Below are positions 32,527 through 34,860 of a stretch of DNA of 34,860 bases, in pieces (position 1 is the first letter of the stretch; each line of letters opens with the position of its first letter). The notes under the pieces were generated by a model. The model was not told the DNA's origin, searched no databases, and saw only the letters and a program-made list of their open reading frames with translations. This DNA comes from Acanthamoeba castellanii str. Neff (taxonomy: Eukaryota; Discosea; Longamoebia; Acanthamoebidae), in assembly GCF_000313135.1 (NCBI RefSeq), contig NW_004457389.1, positions 3,155 to 38,014 on the forward strand. Reading direction: 5' to 3'. The position numbers were made by a program, and so were the translations under genes.

Positions 32527-34860
32527 ATGTTGATGCCAGGAGGAGAGGCCATGATGGAGAGGCGCAGCGGGGTAGCCCTCGCTCGTCTGCCGGCGTGGGA
32601 GGACTGCGCCATATCCCTGCCTGAGGTGGCCCTACATCACCACCGACGTGAGCCGCCTCAGGTGCCGCTCAGGGAGCTCTACGCGAACGGCCACAGCGGC
32701 GCAAGGTGCGTGAGCCCGCGAGAGGTGGGTAGATGGGCCGAGGCAGTGGGCAGCGCGAGCGTGGGGTCGATGGTGGTGAGCCTCAAGGAGGTGATGGACG
32801 CCGGGGAGTGGCATTCCTCGCCTACCCCCTCAACGGTCTTCTCGTCGTCTTCCTCTCGCTCCTCTACGTGCAACTCGGAGTCAGACCTGTCCGAGACCGG
32901 CAGCGTCGACGACGAACCCACCAAAAGGAAGAAGGCCGCCTCCGCCAAGAAGGGCAGCAGCAAGCGAGAAAAGAGCAACAACAAGCTTCACAAGGCCAAG
33001 GGCGCCATCTACGGCAAGGAAGACGGCAAGAGAATCCTCCACGCCGCCACCTTTGAGCGCATCGTGCAGTGGATCATCAATAAGGAAGTGCGCCATGCAG
33101 GTAGACTTACCTCCTCTGCCCAGTAAAATTGATGCATCAGCCGATTGAAACTGTTTGATCGATTTATCATCGGTGGCATCGCAGAGCGCGCAAGCACGCC
33201 GAGAGGGAATACACCAGACCAGGGCAGCGAAGAACAGAGCACAACGGCAACGAGCCCACGTGGCTCGGCGCCGGAAGTAGAGGTGAGCGCGGTGGGTCGT
33301 GCCTTCATCGGAGCCTACCGTCAGCACGCCTCCCCCGAACGTCTTCTCTCCCTCGTTGCCGAGTTGTACGTTCCCACTCCTCTCTGCGCTGCCCCCCCCC
33401 CACCCCCTCTGACTCTGGCCTTGTGCAGCTACCGCAACCCGCCCAAGCGAGGCAAGCGCACGACGCCGCAAGAGAAGCAGAGAAAGTACGTGGGTTCCCC
33501 TCGAGGGTGTGCATTGCCAGTTGCTCATGCGCTGAGCCGTTCCCTCTTGTGGTGTGCAGTTGCGTGTACTTCTTGGGGGCGTGGATGGAGGAGGCCTTCA
33601 CGAGGGACTTCTACCGATGCGTGCATAAGGCCCAACAGCCTCCCGCCAACAGCCGATGCCTCAAGCAGCTGCTGGGCCTGCTGACCCACGTGGCCGAGAG
33701 CTACCCTGTGGAAGTCAACCGCGTCAAGCTCACCATGCTGCGAGTATGCGTTGCCCCCTTCAGAGAGGGACCAAAGCCCCAGTGCCTCATGACCCATTTC
33801 CAATCCACACATACAGAAAGCGAATGAAGCACCACGACCACCAAGCCCGCTCCCGGAGTATACAAAGAAGGAGGGAACAAGCGCAGGCCGACCGGATGTC
33901 CTGACGTGGGACCTCACCGAGCTTGCCGAACAGATGACCCTCATGGAGTCGTCCATGTTCACCGCCATCCAGCCCCGGGAATTTCACAAGCTGGCGTGGC
34001 GGAAGAATGACACCCGCAAGAAGACCTCTCCACATATTGTGGCCGTGGTCGAACGGTTCAACACGGTGCCGCTTCTCTTTCTATTCCCGTGCACGATCGG
34101 CCAATTACTGACGTTTTTTGCAATGGGTGTTGACTGCAGGTGTCGTACTGGGTGGCATCCAGCATCGTGATGTGCAACGACATCAAGAAGCGAGTCACCA
34201 TGGTGAAGCGGTTCGTCAAGCTGGCCGAGGTGTGCCGCGACCTTCGAAACTTCAGCACCCTCATGGCCGTGCTGGCGGGGCTCAACAACTCTGCAGTACG
34301 TCGGCTCAAGCTCACCTGGCAGGTGCGCCCCTTTATCTTCAGCCACGCCAATGTCTCACTCACTTGGATGCTGACCCACGTGAACGTGTATAGGGCGTCA
34401 ATGAGACCACGAAGCAGTCCCTGGAGGCCCTGGATGTACTGATGGAAAACAAGGCCAACTACAAACAGTATCGCGACCTGCTGCTGAAGGAAGAGTTCAC
34501 TACAGCGCCCGTCGTCCCTTACCTCGGTAGGCATTCTCCACCAGCCCTACTAACTACCCCACGGCAGTACCATAGCTAATTTTGGTGTGGTGGCGTATGC
34601 ATCAGGTCTCTACCTCAGGGATCTGACGTTCATCGACGAGGGGAACGCCGACCGCGCAGACGAGCTCATCAACTTCGAAAAGCTGGTGATGCAGGGTGAC
34701 ATCATCCTGCAGATCACCAAGTGGCAACAAAACGGGCGCTACGACTTCAAGCCCGACCCCGAGCGTCAGCTCTCCCTCACCAAGCTTCTCGTCCTGCCCG
34801 AAGACATCCTGTACAAAAAGTCCGAGGCCATCGAGCCCTCCTCGCTGCCGCACACCCAAC
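32527..34860 (+). CDS. Ras guanine-nucleotide exchange factor (partial, continues past window)
   Basis: Activates Ras-type GTPases by exchanging GDP for GTP, usually at the plasma membrane. Exons seen: 32527-33100, 33185-33365, 33429-33485, 33560-33743, 33817-34065, 34140-34322, 34394-34526 and 34606 to the window end, giving 605 aa so far in one frame. A long Ser/Lys-rich leader is followed by the RasGEF N-terminal (REM/LTE) module: FERIVQWIINKEV (about 176-188), then AFIGAYRQHASPERLLSLVA and CVYFLGAWMEEAFTRDF. The catalytic Cdc25 domain begins near residue 350: LAEQMTLMESSMFTAIQPRE, FNTVSYWVASSIV, LAEVCRDLRNFSTLMAVLAG, AVRRLKLTW, then PYLGLYLRDLTFIDEGN and INFEKLVMQGDII. Most of the catalytic domain is present, and the C-terminal end and stop lie beyond the window. 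The ATG at 32527 is the first of three nearby; 32551 or 32554 are alternatives. Confidence 0.94.

Overview
The window is eukaryotic nuclear DNA, most probably from an Acanthamoeba-like amoebozoan (inference). Genes are GC-rich, closely packed on both strands and cut by many short introns. Eleven protein-coding genes can be modelled by hand. Their 103 introns are mostly 60-150 nt, and every complete model closes to a whole number of codons. Proximity to a chromosome end is suggested by (CCCTAA)n at 793-872, next to CA/TG-rich simple sequence and AT-rich, gene-free DNA at 1-1710. All exon coordinates are from reading the sequence; no alignment was run.

Layout from left to right. 1-1710: subtelomere-like simple sequence, interstitial telomeric repeats and no convincing gene. 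1711-3118 (-): membrane-anchored U-box E3 ligase. 3370-3482 (-): an orphan exon encoding a tail-anchor-like segment. 3643-10803 (-): a 28-exon F-box + SNF2 helicase. 11041-13280 (+): UDP-glucuronate decarboxylase (UDP-xylose synthase). 13386-17319 (-): a 17-exon protein of unknown family with an internal F-box-like segment. 17573-18068 (+): PLAC8 Cys-rich protein. 18146-20501 (-): folylpolyglutamate synthase. 20728-27476 (-): a 25-exon BRWD/PHIP-type WD40-bromodomain protein. 27477-29214: low-GC intergenic island with a perfect 28-nt inverted repeat and 45-nt direct repeats. 29215-30252 (-): protein with two copies of a YG...DVT module, straddling the low-GC/high-GC boundary. 30403-31517 (-): F-box protein. 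31649-31932 (-): small single-membrane-span protein. 32527-34860 (+): Ras guanine-nucleotide exchange factor, cut by the window end.

These genes do not form one pathway. The notable theme is ubiquitin ligation: a U-box E3, an F-box/SNF2 fusion, two further F-box-type proteins and a BRWD/PHIP protein (animal PHIP acts as a CUL4 substrate receptor) make five of eleven genes. The rest are metabolic or signalling housekeeping genes. At gene-structure level, about half of the inferred 5' splice sites read GTAC rather than GTRAGT, two introns are GC-AG, and several introns carry long microsatellites. The least explained parts are the 794-aa F-box-like protein, the duplicated YG-DVT protein and the low-GC island.
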